Of a DNA stretch of 64,000 nt, positions 55,064 through 64,000 are shown one piece after another. Source of the DNA: Virgibacillus halotolerans (GTDB lineage: Bacteria > Bacillota > Bacilli > Bacillales > Amphibacillaceae); contig NZ_JAFBEA010000005.1 in the NCBI RefSeq assembly GCF_016908515.1, forward strand, positions 124,001 to 188,000, in the 5' to 3' direction. Both the position numbers and the translations under genes were made by a program. Every line of letters starts with the position of its first letter. Positions within the stretch are counted from its first letter, which is position 1. The notes beneath the pieces were generated by a model that ran no database searches, had not been told where the DNA came from, and saw nothing but the letters and a program-made list of their open reading frames with translations.

Positions 55064-56878
55064 CTATCTTACCTTCTTTTTCCTCAAGAACAATACGGTC
55101 CCACCAGCAACAACCAGAATACTTCCAATCAAAATGAGTGAAAACATATTCGTAGCTGTCTTTGGCAATTCTGAACCATTTGGATTGCCATCTTCTTTTA
55201 TAGGCGTTTCACCTTTAAGATCGGTAATACGGTCTTCTATTTCAGGATCTACTTGCCCATTCAAATCCTCAACCATATAATCCCGCAGTTGCTCCCAGTC
55301 AATTTCACCGATATCCTTTACACGACCATCCGCATAGGCCTTGGCAAATACATCAAATCCATCGCCGCCCTGAGCGGTAAAACCATTCGTTGTAATTAAA
55401 TAGGTCTTCCCCTCATCGATTGGCTGGTAGTCATCACCTTGTTTCATTTCCATGGATTTGATTCTGGAGCCAACCTCTTTTGTGCTATCATACGTATATC
55501 TCATCCCAGCTACATGCAAGAATCCGCCACTCTCCGCTGGTTCTTGACTTACACTGTGTTCCAAGGCTTGTTTTAGCTCAGCACCTGTCAAATCCACGAT
55601 TACAGGATTGTTGCCAAATGGCAGTACACTAATCACTTCGCCAACTGTAATCGGCCCTTTAAGGATTGCTTCACGAATACCTCCGCCGTTTTGCAAAGCA
55701 ATTTCAGTATCACTAAACTTTTCCTTTGCTTTTGCTAGCATCGCGTCTGTTACCAAATTACCAAGCGCCGTTTCCGTTGCCCTGACACTATCCTCACCCG
55801 GGTTGTCTTGACGTGGATTAGGCAGGTCTTTCAACGCTTCAGCACCTGTCTCCTCTGTCATAATTTCATCCACTTCATCAGCATACGGTTGTAATACTTC
55901 AACCGCTTCAGGATCTGCTTCTTTATCAGCTACTTCCAGTAACTCCCCAGTATGATCAACTACAACACCATCTTCATCAAAGTTGACATCCAAAGTTCCA
56001 AGGTACTCGGCATATTGAAACGCTTGCACAATGACTGTTGGATCCTTTACTTCGCCTTTTTCATCCCTATCCACAACAACAGGTTCATCCAGCTGTGTAT
56101 GAGAATGCCCGCCAACAATTACATCAATACCATCTACCTCTGCCAGTAATAAATCATTTCCCACCACAGGGTTACTGTCATAACCGATATGTGTAAGTGC
56201 TATAATTTTGTTAATACCTTCATCTTCGAATTCCTGTACAGCTTCTTCTGCAGCATTTTTATAATCACTAAATGTAACATTTACAGGGCTGGCAATATCT
56301 TTTGTATCTTCTGTCGTCAACCCAAATATTCCTATTTGCTCTCCATCAACTTCTTTTATAATGCTGCTATAAATTTCTCCGTTGTCTGGTTCATCAACTA
56401 ATGTTTCATCACGAACCAAATCTTTCATAAACGCGTCTCCAGAAAAATCTATATTGGAACTAACAAAAGGAAAATGAGCTTTCTTTACAAATTCAGATAG
56501 TGATTTGTGGCCATCTTCCCGATCACCAAGATCAAATTCATGGTTACCAAACACCATTGCATCAAAATTCATCAGATTCATCATTGCCAGGTCAGCCTGC
56601 CCGTTGAACGCATTAAAATACATTGTTCCCGAAAAGACATCGCCCGCATGAAACAGGAGCGCATCCGGCTTCACCTCACGCACCTCGTTAATTGCAGTTA
56701 CCATTCTTGTCATGGGCTCTACATGCGCATGTGTGTCATTCATATGCATGATGGAAAGTGTAAAGTCTTCTGTGTCCGCATCATCTGCAGCAAATGCAAC
56801 GGGAACAAAGATAAAAGAAATTATCATTACAAGTACCGTCATTATCCCCGCAAATTTGCCAAACATTGCCGTGTTCAT
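55064..56878 (-). CDS. Cell-wall-anchored 5'-nucleotidase / UDP-sugar hydrolase family protein
   Basis: About 604 residues from the ATG at 56878, 9 bases after GGGGAGG; the ATG at 56887 abuts that site. Signal peptide ending AFAADD. Metallophosphoesterase motifs: MHMNDTHAHVEP near 44, HAGDVFSG near 77, FGNHEFDLGDRE near 108, ALTHIGYDS and VGGHSHTQ. C-terminal nucleotidase domain (GNLVTDAMLAKAKEKF, LQNGGGIREAI, TNGFTAQGGDGFDVF). Ends in LPKTATN, membrane helix, RKKK. Releases phosphate and nucleoside outside the cell; partner of the downstream nuclease. Confidence 0.94.
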   Translation of the reverse strand: MNTAMFGKFAGIMTVLVMIISFIFVPVAFAADDADTEDFTLSIMHMNDTHAHVEPMTRMVTAINEVREVKPDALLFHAGDVFSGTMYFNAFNGQADLAMMNLMNFDAMVFGNHEFDLGDREDGHKSLSEFVKKAHFPFVSSNIDFSGDAFMKDLVRDETLVDEPDNGEIYSSIIKEVDGEQIGIFGLTTEDTKDIASPVNVTFSDYKNAAEEAVQEFEDEGINKIIALTHIGYDSNPVVGNDLLLAEVDGIDVIVGGHSHTQLDEPVVVDRDEKGEVKDPTVIVQAFQYAEYLGTLDVNFDEDGVVVDHTGELLEVADKEADPEAVEVLQPYADEVDEIMTEETGAEALKDLPNPRQDNPGEDSVRATETALGNLVTDAMLAKAKEKFSDTEIALQNGGGIREAILKGPITVGEVISVLPFGNNPVIVDLTGAELKQALEHSVSQEPAESGGFLHVAGMRYTYDSTKEVGSRIKSMEMKQGDDYQPIDEGKTYLITTNGFTAQGGDGFDVFAKAYADGRVKDIGEIDWEQLRDYMVEDLNGQVDPEIEDRITDLKGETPIKEDGNPNGSELPKTATNMFSLILIGSILVVAGGTVLFLRKKKVR

Positions 56879-57242
56879 AAAGTGCATCCTCCCCAGATTT
56901 TTTAGATAATTAAAAAGATATAAATTCCTAGTAAAAATAAGATCTAGATGATTTGTGATTATTATGAATATAGTAATTATAAAAGAGACAGCAGCTATTT
57001 ATAAGAGGAAAAAGTCCTGTTTACAGGAAGTTGTGCGTAGGGATATCGTTATCAAACGATGGAATTTTGGGGATGATAGAATACGTTTCTCTAAATATAT
57101 ATTTCGACGTACCTCCGCAAAATCCTTTAAAAAAGGTACAATTCTTTTAAGGAATTGTACCAGGTATTGATATCGAAAACTTATATGTTATTTCGAAAAG
57201 GTTTTATACACGCGCATATTCCAGTGTTCTACTATTTCAAGA
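56879..57242. other. Intergenic stretch upstream of the nucleotidase
   Basis: About 360 bases. Contains GGTACAATTC-loop-GAATTGTACC (57136-57163), followed by no clear T-tract; the operon promoter should be near 56900-57000 but is not distinct. No gene. Confidence 0.5.
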
Positions 57243-57683
57243 TTACTGGATATCTTTTTTAAACACAAAACTAACTTTACTGTAATCCATTTTTTCTTCA
57301 TAAAATCGATGTGCATCTATGCGCTGAAGTCCAGATGACAAAGCAACACTTTTATAATCATGTTCTTCAGCCCAATTATGTATGTAAGTCAGCAGTTTTT
57401 CACCATAACCTTTTGAACGCTCCAATTCGTCCGTAACCAAATCACAAACCCAGACAAAGCGCCCATAATAGAGTGTTATCATCGGTTTATATCCGGCAAC
57501 TGCCACTACCTTTTCACCGTGGTATAATGCAATCATTCTATACATATCTACTTCTTTAGCTTCTTTCACTAGTTCTAGATATTCATTTTTATTTAAGTGG
57601 GTTCGCAATTGCTTCATTACTGAAAATGCTTCAAAAAGCTCCTGATCAGATTGTAATTGTTTTATAATCAAATTATTGCTCAA
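57243..57683 (-). CDS. GNAT-family N-acetyltransferase
   Basis: 146 residues. VCDLVTDELERSKGYGEKLL near 78 is the acetyl-CoA loop; C-terminal ALSSGLQRIDAHRFYEEKM is typical of small-molecule acetyltransferases. Substrate unknown. Confidence 0.88.
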   Translation of the reverse strand: MSNNLIIKQLQSDQELFEAFSVMKQLRTHLNKNEYLELVKEAKEVDMYRMIALYHGEKVVAVAGYKPMITLYYGRFVWVCDLVTDELERSKGYGEKLLTYIHNWAEEHDYKSVALSSGLQRIDAHRFYEEKMDYSKVSFVFKKDIQ

Positions 57684-58057
57684 ACTATTCTCTCCTGTCT
57701 AAACCAACTTACTTGCCTGTTAATGGTGATTGACTTTTTCCCTTGTCATCTTTCTTAAAGTAATTGGAATAAATGATTTGGAACCTAGAAGTAGATTCGT
57801 ATTTTCGATTGATTTATGTTGAATTTAGTTATTATAGTTTTTATCGCCTTTTTCCAAAAGTGAAAACAAGATCAGAAAATATATAGATAATAACGAAACC
57901 AACAAAAATCATAATCCAAACACTATTATTACTAAAATTGTTAAAAATTTATATCAACCTAAGGTAGTGAGAATAAGCTTTATCAATAAATTACACTTAT
58001 TCATATTTGGTAAATTCTCCTCAATTCATTTGTTCTTTCCCATAATTTATTAAAGAA
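57684..58057. other. Gene-free AT-rich stretch
   Basis: About 370 bases. A 23-codon hydrophobic frame at 57841-57912 (minus) has no ribosome site; nothing else seen. Confidence 0.5.
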
Positions 58058-58774
58058 TTACTTCTTTAAATTTTCTATTGCTGCAAAATCCTCCGCCGAA
58101 TCCTTCTCGATCATCCCATCCCTCATATGAATAATCCGATTACTGTATGCCGCAGCTTCCTGTGAATGAGTAACTTGCACAATCGTGATTCCTTTTTCCT
58201 GATTGATTTTACGAAAGAGCTCCATGATTTCAGTTCCTGATTGGCTGTCTAAATTTCCAATTGGTTCATCCGCCAGTATTAGCTTTGGGCTTGCAATCAA
58301 TGCTCTCGCAATGGCAACTCTTTGTTGTTGTCCCCCAGATAATTCACGTGGTGTGAAGTTTTTCCGTTCTGTTAAACCAACAATCTCCAGGATGTTATCC
58401 AAAGTTTGCTCATAATCCTTCTTCTTTTTTCCATCCATGGTAATGGGCAATAATATATTTTCGACCACTGTAAGATTTTGAACGAGATTATAAAATTGGA
58501 AAACAAACCCCATGTTCCGGCGCCTCATCACACTTTTTGATTTATCGTTCATTTTGTTAATATTACTTTGGTCAAAAAATACACTGCCAGCTGTTGGGGC
58601 ATCCAGACCACCCAATAAATAAAGCAAAGAACTCTTCCCACAGCCGGACGGCCCCATAATCGCAACAAACTCACCATTTCTCACTGTAATTGAGATACCT
58701 TTCAGCACCGGAACTTCCCGGTTGCCAACGGAATAACTTTTATATAGTTTATCGGTTTCAATAATATCCGGCAT
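58058..58774 (-). CDS. ABC transporter ATP-binding protein (LolD/MacB type)
   Basis: 238 residues. Walker A GPSGCGKSS at about 39, Q-loop FVFQFYNLVQNLTVVEN near 88, signature LSGGQQQRVAIARAL near 143 and Walker B LILADEPIGNLDSQSG near 162. The Q-loop and D-loop are the MacB/LolD subclass, working with FtsX-type permeases. Follows the permease gene by 24 bases on the same strand. Could export a peptide or lipid, or act as a membrane-stress mechanotransducer. Confidence 0.94.
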   Translation of the reverse strand: MPDIIETDKLYKSYSVGNREVPVLKGISITVRNGEFVAIMGPSGCGKSSLLYLLGGLDAPTAGSVFFDQSNINKMNDKSKSVMRRRNMGFVFQFYNLVQNLTVVENILLPITMDGKKKKDYEQTLDNILEIVGLTERKNFTPRELSGGQQQRVAIARALIASPKLILADEPIGNLDSQSGTEIMELFRKINQEKGITIVQVTHSQEAAAYSNRIIHMRDGMIEKDSAEDFAAIENLKK

Positions 58775-58798
58775 GTCTAAACACCTTCCCCTTTATGG

Positions 58799-61312
58799 TT
58801 ACTCATATCTCAGTTCTTTGAGCATATTCATTTTCAGGACTTTTCTTACTGTAGCGAAAGAAGACAAGGTCAGTATGACAAAGATAATGCCACATAAAAT
58901 ACCGTATAAGGCAAAATTAAAGCTCAGTTCTACCCGTAATTCAATCGCATAGAGTAATTTTCCCAGGACAATATTCATGAATAACCCACCAATAAATCCG
59001 ATTACAGCTACTGCAATAAAGGTTGTCATCATCTCATAAAGTTGCATTTTAACGACCTGGCCTCTACTCATACAAACAGAATAAAGCACAGCATACTCCT
59101 TTTTCCTTTGTAAAAAAGAAACAATCAGATTATTGGTAATGCCCAGTAACCCGATGATCATTCCCATTAAGATAATCAGGGTGATGCCACTAATCAATGT
59201 ATCAATGGTTGCCTTTTGACTCGCGAGCTTTTCGTCAAAGGTTGTAACTATAGCATCTGAATCCATTAATAATTCCGATAGTTCTTTTTTCACACTTTCA
59301 ACATTGTACCCAGGCTGCACTTTTACACCAATTTGATTGTAAGTACCAGCAAAATGATCCTTGAAGTAATTTAGGTTCAGTAAAGCGGTTGTTCTGCCTG
59401 GACCGTTTCCATAACTGTCGATGAATCCAGCAACAACAACATTCAGATCTTCTTTATTTATGTTTTTATCTTTTGTGTCAACCTTCTGTAACTGGATTGT
59501 ATCCCCAATTCCTACTGTATATCGCTTTGCCTGGTATGCATCAATAAGAATGCCATCAGGATAACTTTCTATTTCTGATTTAGCATCATCAATAAAAGTT
59601 ATCCCCGAAGTATGTTTATCAAATGCTTCAAAATCCTCGATGCCTAGCACACTAAATTGTTCCATGTCACCTTTGGGATGGAACTTTGCAATGTCGATGT
59701 AATCTAGGCGATAATCAGACACCCCATCTACCTGCTTAACGTCTGTATAAAAGGAAGGGTCCTCGTTTAAGTTATTGATGCCAATATCATAATCCTTTTT
59801 GATTGCGTCACTTATATAATCATTTAACCCTTTCGTTGTCGTTCCAACAATCATTAATAAAATCAGAACAATAATCATCATACTGCAATTATTTGAAACA
59901 ATCTTGTTGTTACCGATATTTTTTATCCCCAGCAACATTTCACCATTTGTTGATCGTTCAAATAACTTACTGAGCCCTTTCGCGACCAGATTTAGTAAAG
60001 CTGGAACCAATAAAATCAATGATATAATAAAAAACAAAACAGATAAAGCACCATATAATAATTGGTCCATTGTGTTGATATAGTACAAAATAAAGGCACC
60101 TATCAATAAAACGAGCCCCAAGAAAGATGACATCTTAGATCGTTTTTGTGCGGTTTGCGTTGTATTTAAAATAATTTCTTTTAACGGTTTTCTATTCATA
60201 CTTACGATATGTATCATGCCAACACATACCGGAAAAAACATTCCGAATGCGACCGCTATTCCTACATAAACAGGAGAATAGCTTACCACTGTCTCCAATC
60301 CAAATTCCTTATATTCGTTAAAAACATCAGCAATGGGCTGGAGCAGAGCGAAAGAAATGGCAATGCCCAAGACCGTTCCAATCATGCCATATACTAAAAA
60401 TTCCATTCCAAGCAAACCATTCATCATGCGTTTACTCGTTCCAATGCTCCGGAATGTACCTACTATCGGCATTCGTTCGGAAACAATGATTTTAGATAAC
60501 GACAATATAACATAAGCACTGATCAACACAATAATTATGATAGCTGCCATCATTGCTATTTCAAATGTTTCTTCGTCTCTATCGTTTGAATTCATTGTAT
60601 CTGACTTTTGTATGGAAAAATCCTTGTTGTCACTGGCTAACTCGTCGATTGTCTGGTCAACTCGTTCATCCGGTACCCTTAGCAGTGTGCTAGTAAATTG
60701 ATTTTCTGTTCCATACATCTCATTCACTTGTTCCGGCGCTGTAACTAAAAGCAGTTGATCTATTTCCGAGTAATAGATTCCATTTGTTTCACTGATAGCG
60801 CCTACTTTAAAATGATATGACTGCTCATCTACTGCAACTTTTACCGAATCACCTATATCTAACCCATAATCTGTAGCTGCCTTTTGACTAATGATTGCGC
60901 TGTTTCTGTCTAATGTAAAATTATTTTCAGATTTTATTGGAGCGATTAATGCCATCTGTAGGGCCCGTTCATAATTCATACCTATTAAAGAAACTTTGAC
61001 ACTTTTACCGTCCATATGGCTTTTGCCCGTCGTCATAACCATATCGTTCTGTGACTGCATCTCAAGGCTTTTCGTATCTAAATCCGAAGACGCATAAAAA
61101 GGGCTATTATCGTCTGAATCCTTGGTAATCACGATATTCGAATTCCCGTAGGCTCCTTGTACCATCGTTTGATATGTATCATTTATGATTTTATTCAGAC
61201 TAATTCCGATAAAGATAATTGCCGTGGCAAGTAAGATCGTCAATATAACAATTATGGTTCTTAGCTTTTTCTCCACGATATTACGCAAAATATGCTTTAT
61301 GATACTGGTCAT
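58799..61312 (-). CDS. FtsX-domain ABC transporter permease
   Basis: 837 residues. N-terminal helix (about 17-40), extracellular domain (about 45-250), three-helix FtsX domain (about 255-370), two more helices, a second extracellular segment and a second FtsX triple (about 710-820). Duplicated FtsX architecture as in YknZ-unrelated large permeases; much longer than MacB. Substrate unknown. AAGGGGGATCC lies just upstream of the start. Confidence 0.92.
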   Translation of the reverse strand: MTSIIKHILRNIVEKKLRTIIVILTILLATAIIFIGISLNKIINDTYQTMVQGAYGNSNIVITKDSDDNSPFYASSDLDTKSLEMQSQNDMVMTTGKSHMDGKSVKVSLIGMNYERALQMALIAPIKSENNFTLDRNSAIISQKAATDYGLDIGDSVKVAVDEQSYHFKVGAISETNGIYYSEIDQLLLVTAPEQVNEMYGTENQFTSTLLRVPDERVDQTIDELASDNKDFSIQKSDTMNSNDRDEETFEIAMMAAIIIIVLISAYVILSLSKIIVSERMPIVGTFRSIGTSKRMMNGLLGMEFLVYGMIGTVLGIAISFALLQPIADVFNEYKEFGLETVVSYSPVYVGIAVAFGMFFPVCVGMIHIVSMNRKPLKEIILNTTQTAQKRSKMSSFLGLVLLIGAFILYYINTMDQLLYGALSVLFFIISLILLVPALLNLVAKGLSKLFERSTNGEMLLGIKNIGNNKIVSNNCSMMIIVLILLMIVGTTTKGLNDYISDAIKKDYDIGINNLNEDPSFYTDVKQVDGVSDYRLDYIDIAKFHPKGDMEQFSVLGIEDFEAFDKHTSGITFIDDAKSEIESYPDGILIDAYQAKRYTVGIGDTIQLQKVDTKDKNINKEDLNVVVAGFIDSYGNGPGRTTALLNLNYFKDHFAGTYNQIGVKVQPGYNVESVKKELSELLMDSDAIVTTFDEKLASQKATIDTLISGITLIILMGMIIGLLGITNNLIVSFLQRKKEYAVLYSVCMSRGQVVKMQLYEMMTTFIAVAVIGFIGGLFMNIVLGKLLYAIELRVELSFNFALYGILCGIIFVILTLSSFATVRKVLKMNMLKELRYE

Positions 61313-61357
61313 ATTGGATCCCCCTTCCCTTAGCAGGCATGATTAATCATTACAGAT

Positions 61358-61702
61358 TTATACTAACAGTCTGATTGTAATGGCCAATGTTCCCCACCGC
61401 TCTTCTTGCTCCGATGAATAGATTTGATAAGTATCTTTCAACATCTTATCTATTGACTGTCCTGTAGCATCTAAGTCGTCAGCTGGAATCGTTTCATACA
61501 TATCTTGAAATGAATCATATCTTTTTAGTTCTAACACTTTGGTCCTTAGGGTCTCTGTTTTATCCGGCATTTTTATGAATTCAATCATATCACCACAGCT
61601 TATCTTTCTTCTTTTTTCATCATTCAGACGTACTTCAACTGTTTTTTTTCCTGATTTGATGGATTGAAAAGGTTGCTCATATAATTTCATTGTATGTATC
61701 AT
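61358..61702 (-). CDS. ASCH-domain protein
   Basis: 114 residues. HTMKLYEQPFQSIKSGKKTV and EVRLNDEKRRKISCGDMIEF are the ASCH (PUA-like) pattern; a C-terminal helical part follows. ASCH domains bind RNA or modified nucleotides or act as amidohydrolases. Its ATG overlaps the Nudix stop by 4 bases, so the pair is co-translated. Confidence 0.88.
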   Translation of the reverse strand: MIHTMKLYEQPFQSIKSGKKTVEVRLNDEKRRKISCGDMIEFIKMPDKTETLRTKVLELKRYDSFQDMYETIPADDLDATGQSIDKMLKDTYQIYSSEQEERWGTLAITIRLLV

Positions 61703-62127
61703 CGTTGAACTCCTTTCATTTTTTTATGGATAAAGTTCAATAAAAATGCTCTGTCCCCTTCAAATGAAAGTGACAACTGCTTTATTTCATTGGTTGATTT
61801 CCATCCAATTTCATAAATTAAATGATCCGGATCCTGAATCACAGGCATACCGCCAATTACCTCTACCTCAAAATAATGAACTTTTACCTCTATACCTTGT
61901 TCGACAGATTCTTTGATAAACAAGGCCTTAACGATTTGCACATCATAGCCGGTTTCTTCACTGATTTCTCGCATGCAGCATGCTTCAAAAGTTTCGTTTT
62001 TTTCCTTCTCACCTGAAGGGATAGACCATCGTTTTCCTTCTTCAGGCAACCCTTGTTTTACCATAAGAATTTTGCCTTGATCATTTATACAAATCCCAGC
62101 CGCTCCATACCATTTTTTCAATTGCAT
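61699..62127 (-). CDS. Nudix hydrolase
   Basis: 142 residues. Nudix box GEKEKNETFEACCMREISEETGYD near residue 42 has the metal-binding RExxEExG. N-terminal AGICINDQGKILMVKQG. Likely hydrolyses a modified nucleotide or nucleoside diphosphate linked to X; coupling with an ASCH protein suggests a shared nucleotide-derivative substrate (inference). Confidence 0.92.
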   Translation of the reverse strand: MQLKKWYGAAGICINDQGKILMVKQGLPEEGKRWSIPSGEKEKNETFEACCMREISEETGYDVQIVKALFIKESVEQGIEVKVHYFEVEVIGGMPVIQDPDHLIYEIGWKSTNEIKQLSLSFEGDRAFLLNFIHKKMKGVQR

Positions 62128-62426
62128 CCTCCATTCACTGATTCCCTTTCTCCTTAATAAGATTCGCCATATTCAGTTAAATCCCTGCATAAAAGAAAAA
62201 ACCATTTCCGATTCATCCTTTTAGTTATTTTACTTCCCACCAAACTGTGATTAAAAAAGAGCGTACAGATAGCGGTTGTTTAATTTATTTCATCGTGAAT
62301 AATTTGTCGAACCTTGTAATAAAAGAACTACTTTTGCAGAATCTGTTGAATTATATTTTAAAAGAGCGCATAATGATTTCCGTTGTGTGCTTTTTCTGAA
62401 AAAAATAGCGAAAGGAAAGAAAATAG
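62128..62426. other. Divergent region between Nudix and Spo0E-like genes
   Basis: About 300 bases. Includes a partial copy of the short dispersed repeat (TTTTACTTCCCACCAAACTG, 62226-62245) and a hairpin AAAGAGCGCA-loop-TGTGCTTTTT (62361-62395) shortly before the Spo0E-like gene. Confidence 0.5.
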
Positions 62427-62612
62427 ATGTCCCAATTGACGGAAATAACCAGTTACGATCTATCAATAGCCATTTTACATAAAAAGGAGGAAATGATTAA
62501 AATCGGAATGATTTACGGATTGTCTGATAAGCGGACACTAAAATGTAGTCAACAGCTAGACAACCTATTAAACCAATATACGTTTAAGAAACAGCAACGT
62601 TTTGCGGGTTGA
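62427..62612 (+). CDS. Spo0E-like aspartyl-phosphate phosphatase
   Basis: 61 residues. KKEEMIKIGMIYGLSDKRTL followed by CSQQLDNLLNQY matches the Spo0E family helix pair, with the SQ-LD motif holding the catalytic Asp. Members dephosphorylate Spo0A-P (or Spo0F) and delay sporulation. GAAAGGAAAG precedes the ATG. A hairpin GGACTGCTG-CAGCAGTCC follows at 62630-62655. Confidence 0.88.
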   Translation: MSQLTEITSYDLSIAILHKKEEMIKIGMIYGLSDKRTLKCSQQLDNLLNQYTFKKQQRFAG

Positions 62613-62749
62613 TATGTCGGCAAATTGCGGGACTGCTGCTCTAAGACAGCAGTCCATGCACTGGGTCTATTATTTTAGATTGGTTTCACCCTCCTTCCCT
62701 CTGTTCTCCAGTCATTCATTTGAATTGTTTAAACATCTCTTCACTTCAT

Positions 62750-62938
62750 TTATTTCTTCTGATATGTAATCCAAGGTATACAAGGTGAGAAAGGAAATGT
62801 CTTAAACACCTCCATGGCATAATCATCCGTTGTATCAAACTTTCTCTAATAAAAAAATGAGTCTATCTGGCCAAACCGTTTTAACAACTGGTGCAATTGC
62901 TTTCTGTTTTCATCCTTCTGAATGCGAATCAGCATCAT
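62750..62938 (-). pseudogene. Small open frame coupled to the acetyltransferase, broken by TAG
   Basis: An ATG overlaps the acetyltransferase stop (ATGA) and opens MMLIRIQKDENRKQLHQLLK up to TAG at 62846-62848 after 30 codons; the same frame stays open another 31 codons with protein-like composition (KFDTTDDYAMEVFKTFPF) to TAA at 62750. Reads as one small protein of about 62 residues interrupted by a nonsense codon. Not recognised. Confidence 0.45.
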
Positions 62939-63402
62939 AATCTTCCTTTCATTCGAATCACTTTACCATCGAGTTCTGATCCAATCTCTACCATTCCATT
63001 TTTCAAATAAAACTTCATCGCCTGTTTATTGCCAGGTGCGACTCGCAAATGATATTCATCCAGATGATTTTCCTTGAAAAAATTTAGTGCATATTGATGC
63101 AGTTCTTTCCCCAAACCCTTTTCGCGTTTCTCGGGAATTAAATAATACAGATGAACGTATCCAATATGCTTTCCAGTGTATTCCCGAGTAGACAGTTCCA
63201 GCTGCCCGATAGCTTCATTGTTTTCTTTCACCAAAACAAATCCATTAGGAAATACTTTTATCTTTTCTTCTAGCCAATTCATGTAATCATCTTCTTTCCC
63301 AAAGGCAGAAGCATTACCAAAACTGGCTACAAAGGAATCTTTTCGAAATAGGATAACTGTTTTTCGGTCTTTTTCTATGTCAATGTTTTTAAAATGGAGC
63401 AT
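62935..63402 (-). CDS. GNAT-family N-acetyltransferase
   Basis: 155 residues. Acetyl-CoA loop LIPEKREKGLGKELHQYALN near 90 and VAPGNKQAMKFYLKNGMVEI at the C-terminus. Substrate unknown. It is followed with a 4-base overlap by the small broken frame at 62750-62938. Confidence 0.9.
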   Translation of the reverse strand: MLHFKNIDIEKDRKTVILFRKDSFVASFGNASAFGKEDDYMNWLEEKIKVFPNGFVLVKENNEAIGQLELSTREYTGKHIGYVHLYYLIPEKREKGLGKELHQYALNFFKENHLDEYHLRVAPGNKQAMKFYLKNGMVEIGSELDGKVIRMKGRL

Positions 63403-63614
63403 GTGTATACACCCTCTTTTTTATATTTGTGATATAAAGTGAGGCTTTGTTTCCCCATTTTTGCATTCGCAATGTATGTGCATTTATTGTCTTTTAGTTC
63501 ACTTTCTTATGGCTATTCCTAAACTATAAAACACCTATCCTAATTATACTTTATAATAGTCAGATATTAAATCCTATTATTTTATAATTCAGTTATGTTA
63601 GATTGAAATGAAAT

Positions 63615-63643
63615 TAAAAAAGAAGCCTATCAACAAAGTAGGC
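63615..63643 (-). terminator. Terminator after the alkaline phosphatase gene
   Basis: Minus strand GCCTAC-loop-ATAGGC followed by TTCTTTTTT, 30 bases after the stop. Confidence 0.85.
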
Positions 63644-63672
63644 CTCTCCTTTCATTATAAAGACGTGGACAT

Positions 63673-64000
63673 TTATTCCCCTAATTTAATATCCGCTGCG
63701 TCAGTAATAATTTTTGGTAAATCAGTATTGTCATGAAAGCCCGAAAACTGATCCGATTTTGGTCCGTATGCATAAACTACATTTGCCACTCCAGTATGGT
63801 TACTACTTGTCCAGCCGATACTTGCCCTGTCACTGATGATTGAGTTAATGGCGTTGGCAGTATTGTCAGCTTTTTGTATCTTTCGGGCTTCTTTTTTGGT
63901 TAATTCAAAATCTGTATACGTTTCGATTACTTCGTTGGCGTTAGAACGGTCTTTGTTTAATTTCGATGCCATGTGATCACCAGTTGCTGCTACACTTCTC
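63673..64000 (-). CDS. Alkaline phosphatase, C-terminal part (partial)
   Basis: The frame is open to the right edge, so the last ~109 codons are seen. Metal motif ATGDHMASKLN near the edge corresponds to the TADH site, and SSNHTGVANVVYAYGP to the third zinc His, followed by FHDNTDLPKIITDAADI. The His is intact, so the enzyme is probably active and secreted (the N-terminus is outside the window). Scavenges phosphate; fits the nucleotidase/nuclease pair at 51.8-56.9 kb. Confidence 0.9.
   Translation of the reverse strand, partial: RSVAATGDHMASKLNKDRSNANEVIETYTDFELTKKEARKIQKADNTANAINSIISDRASIGWTSSNHTGVANVVYAYGPKSDQFSGFHDNTDLPKIITDAADIKLGE

Noticed and set aside
57841-57912. 23-codon hydrophobic minus-strand frame (MIFVGFVIIYIFSDLVFTFG).
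   Set aside because: No Shine-Dalgarno or promoter seen; too short to support alone.

Overview
The window looks like chromosome from a low-GC, spore-forming Bacillaceae, most like the Virgibacillus/Oceanobacillus/Lentibacillus group. This is inferred from gene content and signal style: S-box and purine riboswitches, an rbsRKDACB operon, xpt-pbuX, a Spo0E-like phosphatase, a camelysin/TasA-type protein, LPxTA wall-anchored enzymes and AGGAGG ribosome sites. No ribosomal RNA or complete mobile element is present. The many small transport, scavenging and stress genes suggest a free-living soil or saline organism.

Layout. 1-8.7 kb is a sulfur block with three SAM-I riboswitches. Two face left: one controls an M20 amidohydrolase plus an oligopeptide-type binding protein, the other a paralogous binding protein plus a permease that runs off the edge. 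The third faces right and controls metI-metC. 9.3-15.3 kb is the complete ribose operon rbsRKDACB, read leftward, with an RbsR-type palindrome and a CcpA-type cre site over its promoter. 15.5-19.3 kb holds purU and the guanine-riboswitch-controlled xpt-pbuX purine salvage pair. Two inverted pairs of a dispersed repeat flank these blocks (8.8-9.2 and 16.5-16.9 kb). 19.4-28.7 kb is mixed: a LysM/3D wall protein with a 13-residue repeat, an NRDE-family protein, a lipoprotein cyclophilin, PrpE, an NCS1 permease, an LD-carboxypeptidase, a CPBP protease and several small proteins.

29-36.7 kb centres on an amine/imino-acid oxidation locus. A YkvI-type transporter and a DAO-type flavoprotein are read leftward, and two [2Fe-2S] proteins plus a second flavoprotein are read rightward from a shared control region. 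The set resembles hydroxyproline or opine dehydrogenases, and putP (proline uptake) lies nearby. 37-42.5 kb has a thermolysin-type protease next to a camelysin, an FMN reductase, a methyltransferase, a VOC protein and an acetyltransferase.

42.66-46.56 kb is a decayed prophage or integrative element. It lies between two imperfect 42-bp copies of a tRNA 3' end, with a wrecked terminase small subunit at the left and a wrecked tyrosine integrase at the right. A chemoreceptor, an intact tRNA-Ser(CGA) and small metabolic genes follow. 51.7-57 kb encodes two very large or secreted wall-anchored enzymes, a nuclease and a 5'-nucleotidase. With the alkaline phosphatase at the right edge they suggest extracellular nucleic-acid and phosphate scavenging. 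The remainder is an ABC/FtsX exporter pair, ASCH and Nudix genes, a Spo0E-like gene and acetyltransferases. The signals most worth following are the split dehydrogenase locus, the SAM-controlled peptide/amidohydrolase system, a tiny self-contained 25-codon transcription unit at 29.1-29.3 kb, and the prophage remnant.
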